From Microbacterium sp. K24 (GTDB taxonomy: Bacteria; Actinomycetota; Actinomycetes; Actinomycetales; Microbacteriaceae): a stretch of DNA of 64,000 nt. The stretch's first letter is position 1, and each line of letters opens with the position of its first letter. Where the stretch lies: positions 62,001 through 126,000 of the forward strand of contig NZ_SSDJ01000139.1 of the NCBI RefSeq assembly GCF_004794465.1, written 5' to 3'. Shown here one piece after another: positions 16,370 through 25,087 of the stretch. The notes under the pieces were generated by a model. The model was given only the letters and a program-made list of their open reading frames with translations, searched no databases and was not told the DNA's origin. Position numbers and translations under genes: made by a program.

Positions 16370-17475
16370 ACGATCAGAACACCCGTGGAGAGCTTCCCGA
16401 GCTGTCCGACGAGACCATCGCGCGGATCGAGGACTCGGTCTTCTCCGCGATCGCGGAGGAGCGCTCGCCCGTGCGAGCCTCCGCCGTCCGTGCCCGCACG
16501 CGACGCCGACGCTGGCTGACCGGCGCGGGAGTCGCCGCCGCCTTCGTCGTCGGCGTGCTCGTTACTCCTCCGATCCTCGGCGCGACCGGGGGCGGAACAT
16601 CGATGTCGACCGCGGACGGCGCGGGTGGGACGGTCGCCGAGTCCGACGCGGCATCGCCGGAGCGGCTGGGCGAGGTCGCCCCCGGCGTGGTCGACGGCGG
16701 CACCGACACCTCCGGCCTGGCCGCTTCGGATGTGGCGGACGCGGACCGGGAGATCATCGCCACCGCCCATGCCACCGTGCAGGTGAAGGACATCGCGGAT
16801 GCCGCGGCCGACATCACCGCCCTGGCCGAGGAGCGCGGCGGGTACGTCGAGAGCACAGAGGTCGGCAAGGCGGTCGCGAACGACGGCACGACGGAACCTG
16901 CTCCTGCCGACTCCGGATACGGCTGGATCAGCATCCGCGTACCGTCGGCGGACCTGTCCGAAGTGATCGCCGCACTCGACGAGTCCGGCGAGGTGCTCTC
17001 GTCGTCGATCTCGAAGCAGGACGTCACCTCGGTCGCGATCGATCTGCGGGCCCGCGTCGACGCGACGAAGGCGTCCGTGACGCGTCTGACCGAGCTGATG
17101 GCCCAGTCGGGCAGCGTGTCGGAGCTCATCGAGGCGGAGGTCGCGCTGACGGACCGTCAGGCGCAGCTCGAGTCGTACGAGCAGCAGCTCGCGTCGATCG
17201 AGGATCAGGTGGCGATGTCGACGCTCCAGGTCGAGCTGACGCGCACGGCGGCGCCGACCACGGCCGATCCCGCCGGCTTCGGCGATGGACTGCTGGCGGG
17301 ATGGAACGGCCTCGTCGTGTCGCTCAACGCCCTGGTGGTCGCCGTCGGCTTCATCCTGCCGTGGATCGCGATCGTCGGAGTCGTCGTGCTGATCGTGTGG
17401 CTGATCCGTCGGACGCGGCGCACGCGTCGCGCCGCGGCTGCGACCGCGAAGGTCGCGGGGCCGGACGCCGACTGA
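16366..17475 (+). CDS. DUF4349 membrane protein, possible anti-sigma partner
   Basis: A 369-residue protein. Residues 1-48 are cytosolic and start with LPELSDETIARIEDSVFSAI, an acidic helix-rich part in the position of an anti-sigma domain. A membrane segment follows at about 52-74. A long external part carries the DUF4349 region: DREIIATAHATVQVKDI, a domain with RVPSADLSEVIAAL, and a coiled coil at about 225-300 with VTRLTELM and EQQLASIEDQ. A second membrane segment lies at 325-355 with an arginine-rich tail. DUF4349 proteins are often beside ECF sigma factors. A role as anti-sigma factor is inferred from operon position and the N-terminal part, not from a recognised zinc motif. A strong terminator follows. 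Confidence 0.85.
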   Translation: MNDQNTRGELPELSDETIARIEDSVFSAIAEERSPVRASAVRARTRRRRWLTGAGVAAAFVVGVLVTPPILGATGGGTSMSTADGAGGTVAESDAASPERLGEVAPGVVDGGTDTSGLAASDVADADREIIATAHATVQVKDIADAAADITALAEERGGYVESTEVGKAVANDGTTEPAPADSGYGWISIRVPSADLSEVIAALDESGEVLSSSISKQDVTSVAIDLRARVDATKASVTRLTELMAQSGSVSELIEAEVALTDRQAQLESYEQQLASIEDQVAMSTLQVELTRTAAPTTADPAGFGDGLLAGWNGLVVSLNALVVAVGFILPWIAIVGVVVLIVWLIRRTRRTRRAAAATAKVAGPDAD

Positions 17476-17485
17476 TCTCGACCGA

Positions 17486-17520
17486 GAGCCGCTCCCGTCC
17501 CTGGTCGGGAGCGGCTCTTT
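17486..17520 (+). terminator. Intrinsic terminator after the sigma/DUF4349 operon
   Basis: Perfect 12-bp stem (GAGCCGCTCCCG and CGGGAGCGGCTC) with an 8-base loop, followed by TTT and a further TTTT eight bases on. It lies 11 bases after the DUF4349 stop. Confidence 0.85.
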
Positions 17521-17562
17521 CGCTGATTTTCCGGGGTATACAAGAAGCCTTGTGGGAATTCC

Positions 17563-17581
17563 GGAACGGTCGTAGCGTTCC
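17563..17581 (+). promoter_or_regulatory. -10 box and overlapping inverted repeat upstream of the ArsR-type gene
   Basis: TAGCGT (17573-17578) ends 7 bases before the ATG at 17586, so the mRNA is probably leaderless. A 6-bp inverted repeat GGAACG (17563-17568) and CGTTCC (17576-17581) spans it, and a palindrome GGAATTCC lies just upstream (17555-17562). The position fits an operator at which the encoded regulator represses its own gene and the downstream exporter. Confidence 0.45.
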
Positions 17582-17585
17582 TCGC

Positions 17586-18134
17586 ATGGAAGACATCTCC
17601 GTGGTCACCGCCGTGCATCATCCGCTCCGCCGGCGCATCTACGACTACCTGCTGCTGTACGGCACGTCGCAGGTCACGGCACTCTCCCGAGCTCTCGACA
17701 GCCAGGTGGGCAGCATCAGCCACCATCTGCGGATGCTGGAGCGCGCGGGTGTCGTGGAGCGCGCAGCCGACCCGACAGGCGACAAACGCACCAGCTGGTG
17801 GACGGCCACCCGACGCGGTCTCACGTGGTCGGCCGATGACTACGCCGACTCTCCGGCCGATGCGCTCCTGGCTCGAGAGGCCCAGCGCCAGGGCATCCGC
17901 CTGCAGTTCGAGCGTCTGCAGCGCTGGCACCGCCGCCGCAACGACCCGGCCTACGCCCGCTACGACGGGTACAGCACCGACTCCAGCGCATGGGCCACGC
18001 CCGAGGAGCTGCAGGACCTCTCGACACGCCTCCTGCGCACGATGCGCGAGTGGGAGAGCGCGATCGACCTCGACGACGGGCAGGAGCGCACGCCCGTGTT
18101 CATCTTCTCCCACGCGTTTCCGACGGAGCCCTGA
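17586..18134 (+). CDS. ArsR-family winged-helix transcriptional regulator
   Basis: A 182-residue DNA-binding protein. Residues 5-75 form an ArsR-type winged helix: HHPLRRRIYDYLLLYG, then the recognition region SQVGSISHHLRMLERAGVVE, and a wing DKRTSWWTATRRGL. There are no cysteine pairs in the usual metal-binding helix, so it is probably not a metal sensor. The C-terminal 100 residues form an uncharacterised helical part rich in arginine and tryptophan. The stop overlaps the start of a transporter gene by one base (TGATG), so the regulator very likely controls that transporter. Confidence 0.88.
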   Translation: MEDISVVTAVHHPLRRRIYDYLLLYGTSQVTALSRALDSQVGSISHHLRMLERAGVVERAADPTGDKRTSWWTATRRGLTWSADDYADSPADALLAREAQRQGIRLQFERLQRWHRRRNDPAYARYDGYSTDSSAWATPEELQDLSTRLLRTMREWESAIDLDDGQERTPVFIFSHAFPTEP

Positions 18135-19375
18135 TGAGCGCGGTCGTCGAACCCGTGCAGCTGATCGCCCCGCCGCCGTTCCGTCGCGATCGCCGCGTCC
18201 ACGCCTGGATCGTCGTGAAGGCGCTGTCCGACGCGGGCGACGCCCTGTGGACGATCGCTCTGGCCTGGACCGCGGTCCAGATCGCCACCCCGGCGGTCGC
18301 CGGACTGATCGTCGCCGCCGGCACGGTGCCGCGCGCGGCGGTGCTGCTGTTCGGCGGCGTCATCGCGGATCGCGCGGACGCCCGCAGAGTGATGCTGCTG
18401 TTCAACACGATCCGCGTCGGAGTCCTCGTCGCGGTGGCGCTGTGGGTCCTGGCGACCCCGCCGTCGGCGGCGGTGATGCTGGCCGCCGCGATCGCGTTCG
18501 GCGTGTGCGACGCGTTCTACGAGCCGTCCGCGGGAACCATCGCTCGGCAGCTCATCCGCCCCTCCGATCTCCCGGCGTACGGCGCCGCCTCGCAGACCGC
18601 GTCGCGTCTGGGCACCATGGGCGGTGCGGCGATCGGAGGCGTGATCGTCGCCCATGCCGGACTCGCCGGCAGCGCCTCGGCGAACGCCCTCACCTTCACG
18701 CTCGTCGTGGCCTTCATCGCGATCTGGCTGCGTCCGCGGTTCCTGCTCCCCCGCGCCGAGAAGCAGAGCGCGCTCCGCGGGATCGCGAGCGGTTTCCGTC
18801 ATCTCGGCGCCCACCCCACGACTCGCACGCTGGTCCTCGCGCTCTCCGGGCTCAACCTCGCCGTCGGACCGGCGGTGGGCATCGGACTCGCGCTGCGCGC
18901 GAACGATCAGGGCTGGGGCGCACCCGCCGTCGGCCTCTTCGAAGCGCTCCTCGGCCTGGGTGCCGCGATCGGCGCCGTCTCCGTCGCGAAGTGGCGACCG
19001 CGACGCGAGGCCATCGCCGGCTTCTGGGCTCTCATCGTGCAGGGTGCCAGCATCGTCGCCCTCGGCTTCGGGCCGGTCTGGACCGTGGCCGCATCGGCGT
19101 TCGTGGTCGGGATCACGGCCGGATACGCCTCGGTGCTGCTGAGCGCGACCTTCTCGGCGACCGTCGACACGGCGTACCTCGGACGCATGGGCTCGATCAC
19201 GCGACTGGGCGACGACTGCCTGATGCCGGTCGCGATGGCCGGATTCGGTGCTCTCGCCTCGGCGACGTCGATCTGGCTGCCCTTCGTGCTGTTCGGTACC
19301 GCGATGATGATCCTGATGATCGTGCCGCTCCGCACCGGCCTGTTCCGCGAGATGTCGCTGAGGACAGCGGAGTAG
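18134..19375 (+). CDS. Major facilitator superfamily transporter
   Basis: A 413-residue membrane protein with about 12 predicted helices. After a short N-terminal tail, the first helices are around residues 23-45 (VVKALSDAGDALWTIALAW) and 50-75. The loop between helices 2 and 3 carries GGVIADRADARRVML, the MFS motif A. A central charged loop lies near 205. The type resembles MFS exporters found beside ArsR or MarR regulators (DHA3-like). It is translationally coupled to the upstream regulator gene. The transported compound is unknown. Confidence 0.87.
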   Translation: MSAVVEPVQLIAPPPFRRDRRVHAWIVVKALSDAGDALWTIALAWTAVQIATPAVAGLIVAAGTVPRAAVLLFGGVIADRADARRVMLLFNTIRVGVLVAVALWVLATPPSAAVMLAAAIAFGVCDAFYEPSAGTIARQLIRPSDLPAYGAASQTASRLGTMGGAAIGGVIVAHAGLAGSASANALTFTLVVAFIAIWLRPRFLLPRAEKQSALRGIASGFRHLGAHPTTRTLVLALSGLNLAVGPAVGIGLALRANDQGWGAPAVGLFEALLGLGAAIGAVSVAKWRPRREAIAGFWALIVQGASIVALGFGPVWTVAASAFVVGITAGYASVLLSATFSATVDTAYLGRMGSITRLGDDCLMPVAMAGFGALASATSIWLPFVLFGTAMMILMIVPLRTGLFREMSLRTAE

Positions 19376-19426
19376 GAGCTCTCCACCGATCGGCTCGTCC
19401 TGGCGGAGCGGCGCCTCCGCCGACGC

Positions 19427-19432
19427 TAGAGT
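19427..19432 (+). promoter_or_regulatory. -10 box of the acyltransferase gene (leaderless start)
   Basis: TAGAGT ends 7 bases before the ATG at 19440. No Shine-Dalgarno sequence is present. Confidence 0.5.
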
Positions 19433-19439
19433 CATCGCC

Positions 19440-20756
19440 ATGAGCAGCGCCGCCATCGATACGACGCCCCGCACCGCACCGGCGGGCCGCGACCTCACAC
19501 TCGACCTCGCCCGGGTCGTCTGCGTGCTGCTCGTGGTGTTCGTGCACATCCTCTTCACCGGGGTCGGTCGCAACCCCGACGGATCTCTGCTGATCGAGAA
19601 GACCGTGGAGGCGCAGTCGTGGTTCACGGCCGCGTCGTGGATCGCGAACATCATGCCGCTGTTCTTCGTCGTCGGAGGCTACGCGGCGAGAGCCGGATGG
19701 CGATCGGCCCTCGCCCGCGGCGACACGGCCGACACCTTCGTGCGCGTGCGGCTGGCCCGTCTGGCACGCCCGGCGCTCCCCCTCCTCCTGTTCCTGACGA
19801 TCGCTCTCGGTGCGACGCGTATGCTCGGGGTCGACCGGGCTCTCGTCGACACGGTCGCGATCGGCGTGGGCTCTCCGCTCTGGTTCCTCGCGGCGTACAT
19901 GATCGCCCAGGCGTTCGCGCCGTGGATGATGCGGCTGCACGAGCGTCACGGCGCGTGGGTGCTGCTGGTGCTCTTCGCGGCTGCCCTCGCCGTCGACGCC
20001 CTGCGATTCCTCTTCTTCGGAGGGGTCCTCGGAATAGAGCCGGTGCGCCAGGGCGGCGGCTACGGTCTCGGGCAGGAGCTCTTCGGCATCCCGAACATTG
20101 TGTTCGTCTGGCTGTTCGCGCAGCAGGTCGGCTTCTTCCTCTACGACGGATGGTTCGCGCGGAGGTCCTGGTGGCAGCTGGTGCTCCTCATGGCGGGCGG
20201 CTACGCGCTCCTCGGCGGCCTCGTGTCGCTCGGCGGGTACACGCAGAGCATGCTCGGCAACCAGTGGCCGCCGACGGCGACGATGGCCGTGCTCGCGGTC
20301 ATCCAGGCCGCCGCTCTCACGCTCCTGCATGTGCCTCTGACCGCGCTGATGCGGACTCGCGCGGCGCAGGGGGTGGTGTTCCTGATCGGCTCCCGGCTCA
20401 TGACGATCTACCTGTGGCATCTGCCCGTGATCATGGTGCTCATCGGCATCGAGCTCCTGCTGCCCGTTCCGCTCCCCGCGCCGGGGAGCCCGGTGTGGTG
20501 GTGGACGCGGCCGGTCTTCCTCGTGGTGGTGCTCGCCGTCGTCTGGCTGCTCTCGCTGTGGCTGATCCGCTTCGAGAAGGCGCCGGCTCCCGGCATCCCC
20601 CGCGTTCCGTCACGGGCGGCCACCGTGGGCGCGGTATCGCTCTTCGTGGTTCCCGTCATCGCGATCACGGCATACGGTCTCGACTTCCCGCTCGCCGCAG
20701 CGGCGGTCGTCAGCGCAGCCGCGGCGCTGTGGCTGACGAGGAGCACGCGCGGCTGA
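19440..20756 (+). CDS. Acyltransferase 3 (OafA-like) membrane protein
   Basis: A 438-residue integral membrane protein of the acyltransferase-3 family, whose members move acetyl or other acyl groups onto cell-surface sugars, antibiotics or lipids. The family start RDLTLDLARVVCVLLVVFVH (17-36) holds the membrane histidine, and the PLFFVVGGYAARAGWRSA segment (73-90) the conserved basic residue. About ten membrane helices are visible, and no SGNH domain follows. The gene stands alone with a leaderless start and a strong bidirectional terminator behind it. The acceptor molecule cannot be predicted. Confidence 0.87.
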   Translation: MSSAAIDTTPRTAPAGRDLTLDLARVVCVLLVVFVHILFTGVGRNPDGSLLIEKTVEAQSWFTAASWIANIMPLFFVVGGYAARAGWRSALARGDTADTFVRVRLARLARPALPLLLFLTIALGATRMLGVDRALVDTVAIGVGSPLWFLAAYMIAQAFAPWMMRLHERHGAWVLLVLFAAALAVDALRFLFFGGVLGIEPVRQGGGYGLGQELFGIPNIVFVWLFAQQVGFFLYDGWFARRSWWQLVLLMAGGYALLGGLVSLGGYTQSMLGNQWPPTATMAVLAVIQAAALTLLHVPLTALMRTRAAQGVVFLIGSRLMTIYLWHLPVIMVLIGIELLLPVPLPAPGSPVWWWTRPVFLVVVLAVVWLLSLWLIRFEKAPAPGIPRVPSRAATVGAVSLFVVPVIAITAYGLDFPLAAAAVVSAAAALWLTRSTRG

Positions 20757-20774
20757 ATCGCGGCCGGGAACGAA

Positions 20775-20802
20775 GAAAGCCCCCGGTGAACCGGGGGCTT
20801 TC
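20775..20802. terminator. Bidirectional intrinsic terminator
   Basis: GAAAGCCCCCGG, a short GTGAA-like loop, and CCGGGGGCTTTC form a 12-bp stem with a T-rich end on both strands. It separates the acyltransferase gene (plus) from the tRNA-Glu gene (minus) and can serve both. Confidence 0.85.
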
Positions 20803-20812
20803 TCGTGTCGTG

Positions 20813-20885
20813 TGACCCCAGCGGGATTCGAACCCGCGTTACCGCCGTGAGAGGGCAGCGTACTAGGCCGCTATACGATGGGGCC
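20813..20885 (-). tRNA. tRNA-Glu (anticodon CTC)
   Basis: A 73-base cloverleaf on the minus strand: acceptor stem GGCCCCA paired with TGGGGTC, D-arm with GCGGCCTAGTACGC, anticodon loop CTCTCAC with anticodon CTC, T-arm CGCGGGTTCGAATCCCGCG and discriminator A. CCA is not encoded. A terminator lies 11 bases downstream. Confidence 0.97.
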
Positions 20886-20922
20886 GTCTGGCGGGGCGTT
20901 TCCGTCCCGCGACAACCGTTCA

Positions 20923-20951
20923 AGTATGCCATGCAGATTCTTCCTCCGCAA
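20923..20951 (-). promoter_or_regulatory. Promoter of tRNA-Glu
   Basis: Minus-strand TTGCGG (20946-20951), a 17-base spacer and CATACT (20923-20928), ending 37 bases before the mature tRNA 5' end. Spacing and both boxes fit the housekeeping sigma factor. Confidence 0.6.
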
Positions 20952-21036
20952 AATCGGCCCCGCCGTGACGGACGCTCGGGCGTGGCGCGCGAAGAATGCG
21001 TTTGCCGCCGGGCCTCGGAAGGAGTTGACTCGTCTC

Positions 21037-21675
21037 ATGCGCGTCACGAAGTTCGAACATGCCACTCTCCGCATCGACCAGAGCGATGAGACGCTCCTGA
21101 TCGACCCTGGTTCCTTCACCGCTCCCCTGAACGACCTCGGGAAGCTCGTCGGCGTGGTGATCACGCACGAGCATCCTGACCACTGGACCTCGGATCACCT
21201 CGATCGCATCCTCCGCGACGCGCCGGGAACGCCGATCTACGCACCGTCGGGAGTGGCGAACGCCGCCGAGGGATACGAGATCACCGTCGTCGCCCCGGGA
21301 GACACGATCGAGGTCGGTGGATTCCGCCTGCAGTTCTTCGGCGGCACGCACGAGGTCATCCACTCGTCCCTGCCGACCGTCGAGAACGTCGGGGTCCTCG
21401 TGAACGACGAGCTCTACTACCCGGGCGATTCCTACGCCGTTCCCGAAGGCATCGAGGTCGACACTCTCGCGGCGCCGCTCGGCGCTCCGTGGCTCAAGAT
21501 CGGCGAGGCCATGGACTACGTGCTCGCGGTGAAGCCGCGCCGCGCCTTCGGCACCCACGACATGACTCTCTCGGTCATCGGCAGGAACATGCACCGTCAG
21601 CGCCTGCAGTGGGCGACCGAGCAAGGCGGCGGCGAGTTCTTCGCGCTCGAGCCCGGCGAGTCCCTCGACCTCTGA
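21037..21675 (+). CDS. Metallo-beta-lactamase-fold metal-dependent hydrolase
   Basis: A 212-residue protein of the UlaG-like branch of the metallo-beta-lactamase superfamily. It shows LLIDPGSFT, then the metal-binding motif THEHPDHW (HxHxDH, about residues 44-51), a histidine in FGGTHEVIH near 102-107, the aspartate of YYPGDSYA and the last histidine in FGTHDMTLS near 175. All metal ligands are present. The ATG is chosen at the conserved opening MRVTKFEHATLRID; AAGGAG lies 12 bases upstream. A phosphotransferase gene follows with a one-base gap. The substrate is unknown; cytoplasmic location is likely because there is no signal peptide. Confidence 0.88.
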   Translation: MRVTKFEHATLRIDQSDETLLIDPGSFTAPLNDLGKLVGVVITHEHPDHWTSDHLDRILRDAPGTPIYAPSGVANAAEGYEITVVAPGDTIEVGGFRLQFFGGTHEVIHSSLPTVENVGVLVNDELYYPGDSYAVPEGIEVDTLAAPLGAPWLKIGEAMDYVLAVKPRRAFGTHDMTLSVIGRNMHRQRLQWATEQGGGEFFALEPGESLDL

Positions 21676-21676
21676 C

Positions 21677-22564
21677 GTGCCCGACTCTCCCGCCGCGGAG
21701 CGGACCCTCGATGAGTCCGGCGTTCGCGCATTGGTGCGTGCCGTCGCGCCGGAGTGGGCGGATCTCCCTCTGACCCGTGTCGCAGAAGGGTGGGACAACG
21801 TCACCTGGCGTCTCGGCGACGACGTCGCGGTCCGCGTGCCGCGCCGGGCGCTCGCGGTCCCGCTGATCGAGCACGAACAGCATGCGCTGCCCCTGCTCTC
21901 GCCGGCGCTGAGCGCAGTCGGTGTGCGCACCCCCGTGCCGCTCGTCGCCGGAGCACCCACCGCGGAGTTCCCCTGGTCGTGGTCGCTCGTTCCGTGGCTG
22001 CCGGGACGCCAGGCGCTCGGACTCCCGAGGGGGGACAACACCGCGTGGGCCGTGGACCTCGCCGCGGCGCTCCGCTCCCTCCATGTTCCGGCTCCGCACG
22101 ATGCCCCGCACAATCCGATGCGCGGCGTACCGCTTTCTCACCGCGACGACAGCGTGCGCTCGCGGCTCGCCGATCTGCCCTCCTCGCTCGCCGGCCCCCT
22201 GGAGCGGATCTGGCGGAGCGGGCTCGCGGCGGCACCGGCGACGGAGTCCGTCTGGCTGCACGGCGACCTGCATCCGGGAAACATCCTCGTCGACGGCGGC
22301 CGACTCTCCGCCCTCATCGACTTCGGTGACGTCACCGCGGGCGACCCCGCATACGATCTGGCCGCAGGGTGGCTGGCGTTCGACACCGACGGACGGCGGC
22401 GATTCCGCCGCGCAGCAGGTGACCGCTACGACGAGCAGACCTGGGTTCGCGCCCGCGCGTGGGCCGCAGCCCTCGCCGTCATCCTCGCGCATGCGAGCGA
22501 CGACCGCGACGACCTCCGCGCCCTCGGATTCGAGACTGCGGAGGAGCTGATCAGGGGCGAGTGA
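21677..22564 (+). CDS. Aminoglycoside phosphotransferase (APH) family kinase
   Basis: A 295-residue small-molecule kinase of the APH/choline kinase fold. It shows the glycine-poor nucleotide loop GWDNVTWRLGDDVAVRVPRR, the catalytic loop WLHGDLHPGNILVDGG (HGDxHxxN near 193-200) and the metal-binding ALIDFGDVTAGDP. All catalytic residues are intact. Chromosomal members in soil Actinobacteria most often phosphorylate unknown metabolites, so antibiotic resistance should not be assumed. The GTG start lies one base after the stop of the hydrolase gene. The 3' end overlaps the convergent pepN by 14 bases. Confidence 0.87.
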   Translation: MPDSPAAERTLDESGVRALVRAVAPEWADLPLTRVAEGWDNVTWRLGDDVAVRVPRRALAVPLIEHEQHALPLLSPALSAVGVRTPVPLVAGAPTAEFPWSWSLVPWLPGRQALGLPRGDNTAWAVDLAAALRSLHVPAPHDAPHNPMRGVPLSHRDDSVRSRLADLPSSLAGPLERIWRSGLAAAPATESVWLHGDLHPGNILVDGGRLSALIDFGDVTAGDPAYDLAAGWLAFDTDGRRRFRRAAGDRYDEQTWVRARAWAAALAVILAHASDDRDDLRALGFETAEELIRGE

Positions 22565-25037
22565 TCGCGCGCACCCGGAGCGACCGCTCCAGGTGGTCGC
22601 GCTGCTCGATCACGAGCCGACGCAGGGCGGCCGGAGCCTCCGTGTTCTCCGCGAGCCAGGAGTCCACCAGGTCGAGGGAGTCGCTCGAAGGGAAGAGACC
22701 GAGCACGAGGCGCTTCGCCAACTCGATGCTGCGCGTGCTCCAGACGTCGCCGATCCGCGTGAAGTACTCCGCATCGAACTCCGCGATGAGATCACGGCGC
22801 CCACCGGCACGGAACCCCGCGATCTCGGCATCCAGGTGATCGTTGCTCAGCGACGTATCGCTCCATGCGTTCTCCCACGCTGCACGGCGCACGGCGGCGT
22901 CCGGTCTCGATGCGAGTGCTCGACGGGCTGCCGTGCGGCCCGAACCCGTGTCGTCGCGGGTCTGCTCGGCCGCGACGTCGTCCGCGCCCGCGCGACCCGT
23001 CGTGACGAGTGCGGTGAGGAGCTGCCAGCGCAGATCCGGATCGACGACGAGCCCGTCCGGAACCTGCCCGTCGAGCATCGCCCGCACGTCGGCGTGGCGC
23101 ACGTCGTCATAGGCGGATGCCGTGGCGAAGGCCCGCGCCCAGGACAGCTGCGCATCGCTCCCCGCGTCCGCCTCCTGCAGCGCACGCCATGCGGACTCGA
23201 TCCACTGCCGCTGCTCTTCGGCGCTCCGTGCATCGTCGACGAAGTGGCGCAGCGTGTACGCCACGTTGAGAAGGACGCCGGAGAGCAGCCCGATGTTCGC
23301 CTCTCCGGGCGCATGCGCGCGGACGATCGCGACGTAGCGCACCGCATCGAGCTCGCCGTCACGGGTGGCGTTCCAGAGCGCCGACCAGACGACCGCTCGT
23401 GCCAGGGGGTCCTCGATCGCCGAGAGCGAGTCCTCGACGGTCGCGAGAGACCGCCCGTCGAGACGTGTCTTCGCGTAGGTGAGGTCGTCGTCGTTGACGA
23501 TGACGAGATCGGCGTCCGCGAGTTCGACCTCCGTCCGCTCGTCTGCGATGTCCAGCTCGACCTGCTCCCGCAGCACGACGCGGCCGTCGACGCGGTCGTA
23601 GAGACCGATGCGCAGCCGGTGGGGACGAGGCTCGGTCTGGATCAGCGTGCGCCTGCCCTCGGCATCCGTCTCCAGCCAGAGCGCCGAGACGCCGGAGGTC
23701 TGCAGCCAGGCACGCGACCAGTCGCTCATGTCGCGGCCGGAGACGGCGCTCAACTGCACGAGGAAGTCGTCCAGCGTCGTGTTGCCGAACGCGTTCGCGG
23801 CGAAGTACCGCCGCGCGCCCTCGAAGAACGCGTCGTCGCCGACGAAGGCGACGAGCTGCTTGAGCACCGCCGCGCCCTTGGCGTAGGTGATGCCGTCGAA
23901 GTTCAGCTTCGCGGCCTCGAGGTCGGTGATGTCGGCGACGATCGGATGCGTGGTCGGCAGCTGGTCCTGCTGATAGGCCCACGCCTTGCGCTTGGCGGCG
24001 AAGGTGACCCACGCGTCGTGGAACCTCGTGGCCACGGCGGAGGCGTGCGCGCCCATGTAATCGGCGAAGGACTCCTTGAGCCAGAGGTCGTCCCACCACT
24101 TCATCGTGACGAGGTCGCCGAACCACATGTGCGCCATCTCGTGCAGGATCGTGTTCGCCCGGCCCGCGCGCTGCGCGTCGGTCGCCGCACCACGCGAGAT
24201 GTAGCTCTCCGTGAACGTCACAAGACCGGGGTTCTCCATCGCGCCGAGGTTGTACTCCGGGACGAAGATCTGGTCGTATTTGCCCCATGGGTACGGGTAG
24301 GCGAAGGCGTCGGTGAAGAAGTCCAGGCCCTGACGCGTGACCTCGAGGATCTCGTCGGACTCGAGGTGCTCCGCGAGCGAGCGGCGCACGAAGACGCCGA
24401 GCGGGATGTGCTGCTCACCGCGCTCCCATGCGCCGTCGACCCGCGCATAGGGACCGGCCGCGACGGCCGTGATGTAGCTCGAGATCGGCAGCGTCGGTGC
24501 GAACTCGACGCGCTGGATGCCGAGCCCTCGATCCGTGCGCGCCGGGGACTGATTCGAGAGGATCTCCCAGCCGGAGGGCGCGTCCACGACGAAGGTGTAC
24601 GCCGCCTTCATGTCGGGCTGCTCGAAGCAGGCCATCACGCGCCGCGAGTCGGCCGGCTCATACTGCGTGTAGAGGTAGGTCGCGTCGTCCACGGGATCAT
24701 GGAAGCGATGCAGTCCCTCACCCGACCGGCTGTACGCACCCACCGCCTCGACGCGCACCACGTTCGACGGGGCCAGACCGGTCAGCACGATCCGTGATCC
24801 GTCGAAGTCGACGGCACGATCCTCGCCGTTCACGACGACGCGGCGCACCTCCTCGCCGATGAAGTCGAGCCATGTCGACTCCGCCGTCGCGTCGAACTCG
24901 AGGCTCGTCGTCGTCGGGAACCCCGTCCTGGCGCGTTCCGGCGCACCCGTCAGGTCGAGTTCCACACGGATGCTGCGCAGAGTGACCGCCGCGGATCGCG
25001 CCGCGGTCTCCTGTCGGCTGAGGTTGGCGGTGTCCAT
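22551..25037 (-). CDS. pepN: Aminopeptidase N (M1 family)
   Basis: Cytoplasmic zinc metallopeptidase that removes N-terminal residues from peptides. The 828-residue protein has the M1 layout: an N-terminal beta domain, the exopeptidase motif GAMENPG near 263-269, the zinc site HEMAHMW (His299 and His303) with the third ligand Glu in LKESFADYMG about 19 residues later, the catalytic tyrosine region near ITYAKGAAVL, and a long helical C-terminal domain. The start codon is followed by NLSRQETAARS, a typical actinobacterial PepN opening. GGAGGG directly precedes the ATG. The gene stands alone and is convergent with the kinase gene. Confidence 0.96.
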   Translation of the reverse strand: MDTANLSRQETAARSAAVTLRSIRVELDLTGAPERARTGFPTTTSLEFDATAESTWLDFIGEEVRRVVVNGEDRAVDFDGSRIVLTGLAPSNVVRVEAVGAYSRSGEGLHRFHDPVDDATYLYTQYEPADSRRVMACFEQPDMKAAYTFVVDAPSGWEILSNQSPARTDRGLGIQRVEFAPTLPISSYITAVAAGPYARVDGAWERGEQHIPLGVFVRRSLAEHLESDEILEVTRQGLDFFTDAFAYPYPWGKYDQIFVPEYNLGAMENPGLVTFTESYISRGAATDAQRAGRANTILHEMAHMWFGDLVTMKWWDDLWLKESFADYMGAHASAVATRFHDAWVTFAAKRKAWAYQQDQLPTTHPIVADITDLEAAKLNFDGITYAKGAAVLKQLVAFVGDDAFFEGARRYFAANAFGNTTLDDFLVQLSAVSGRDMSDWSRAWLQTSGVSALWLETDAEGRRTLIQTEPRPHRLRIGLYDRVDGRVVLREQVELDIADERTEVELADADLVIVNDDDLTYAKTRLDGRSLATVEDSLSAIEDPLARAVVWSALWNATRDGELDAVRYVAIVRAHAPGEANIGLLSGVLLNVAYTLRHFVDDARSAEEQRQWIESAWRALQEADAGSDAQLSWARAFATASAYDDVRHADVRAMLDGQVPDGLVVDPDLRWQLLTALVTTGRAGADDVAAEQTRDDTGSGRTAARRALASRPDAAVRRAAWENAWSDTSLSNDHLDAEIAGFRAGGRRDLIAEFDAEYFTRIGDVWSTRSIELAKRLVLGLFPSSDSLDLVDSWLAENTEAPAALRRLVIEQRDHLERSLRVRAITRP

Positions 25038-25087
25038 CCCTCCATCCTTCCATTCACGCCACGCGCGGCCGGACAGTGCTCCGCAGC

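Noticed and set aside
21677..22564. Aminoglycoside resistance gene
   Set aside because: The APH fold is clear, but chromosomal members in such genomes mostly act on unknown metabolites and there is no resistance context.
22593..24797. A 734-codon open frame opposite pepN
   Set aside because: pepN has all M1 motifs on the other strand; the antisense frame has no recognisable domain.
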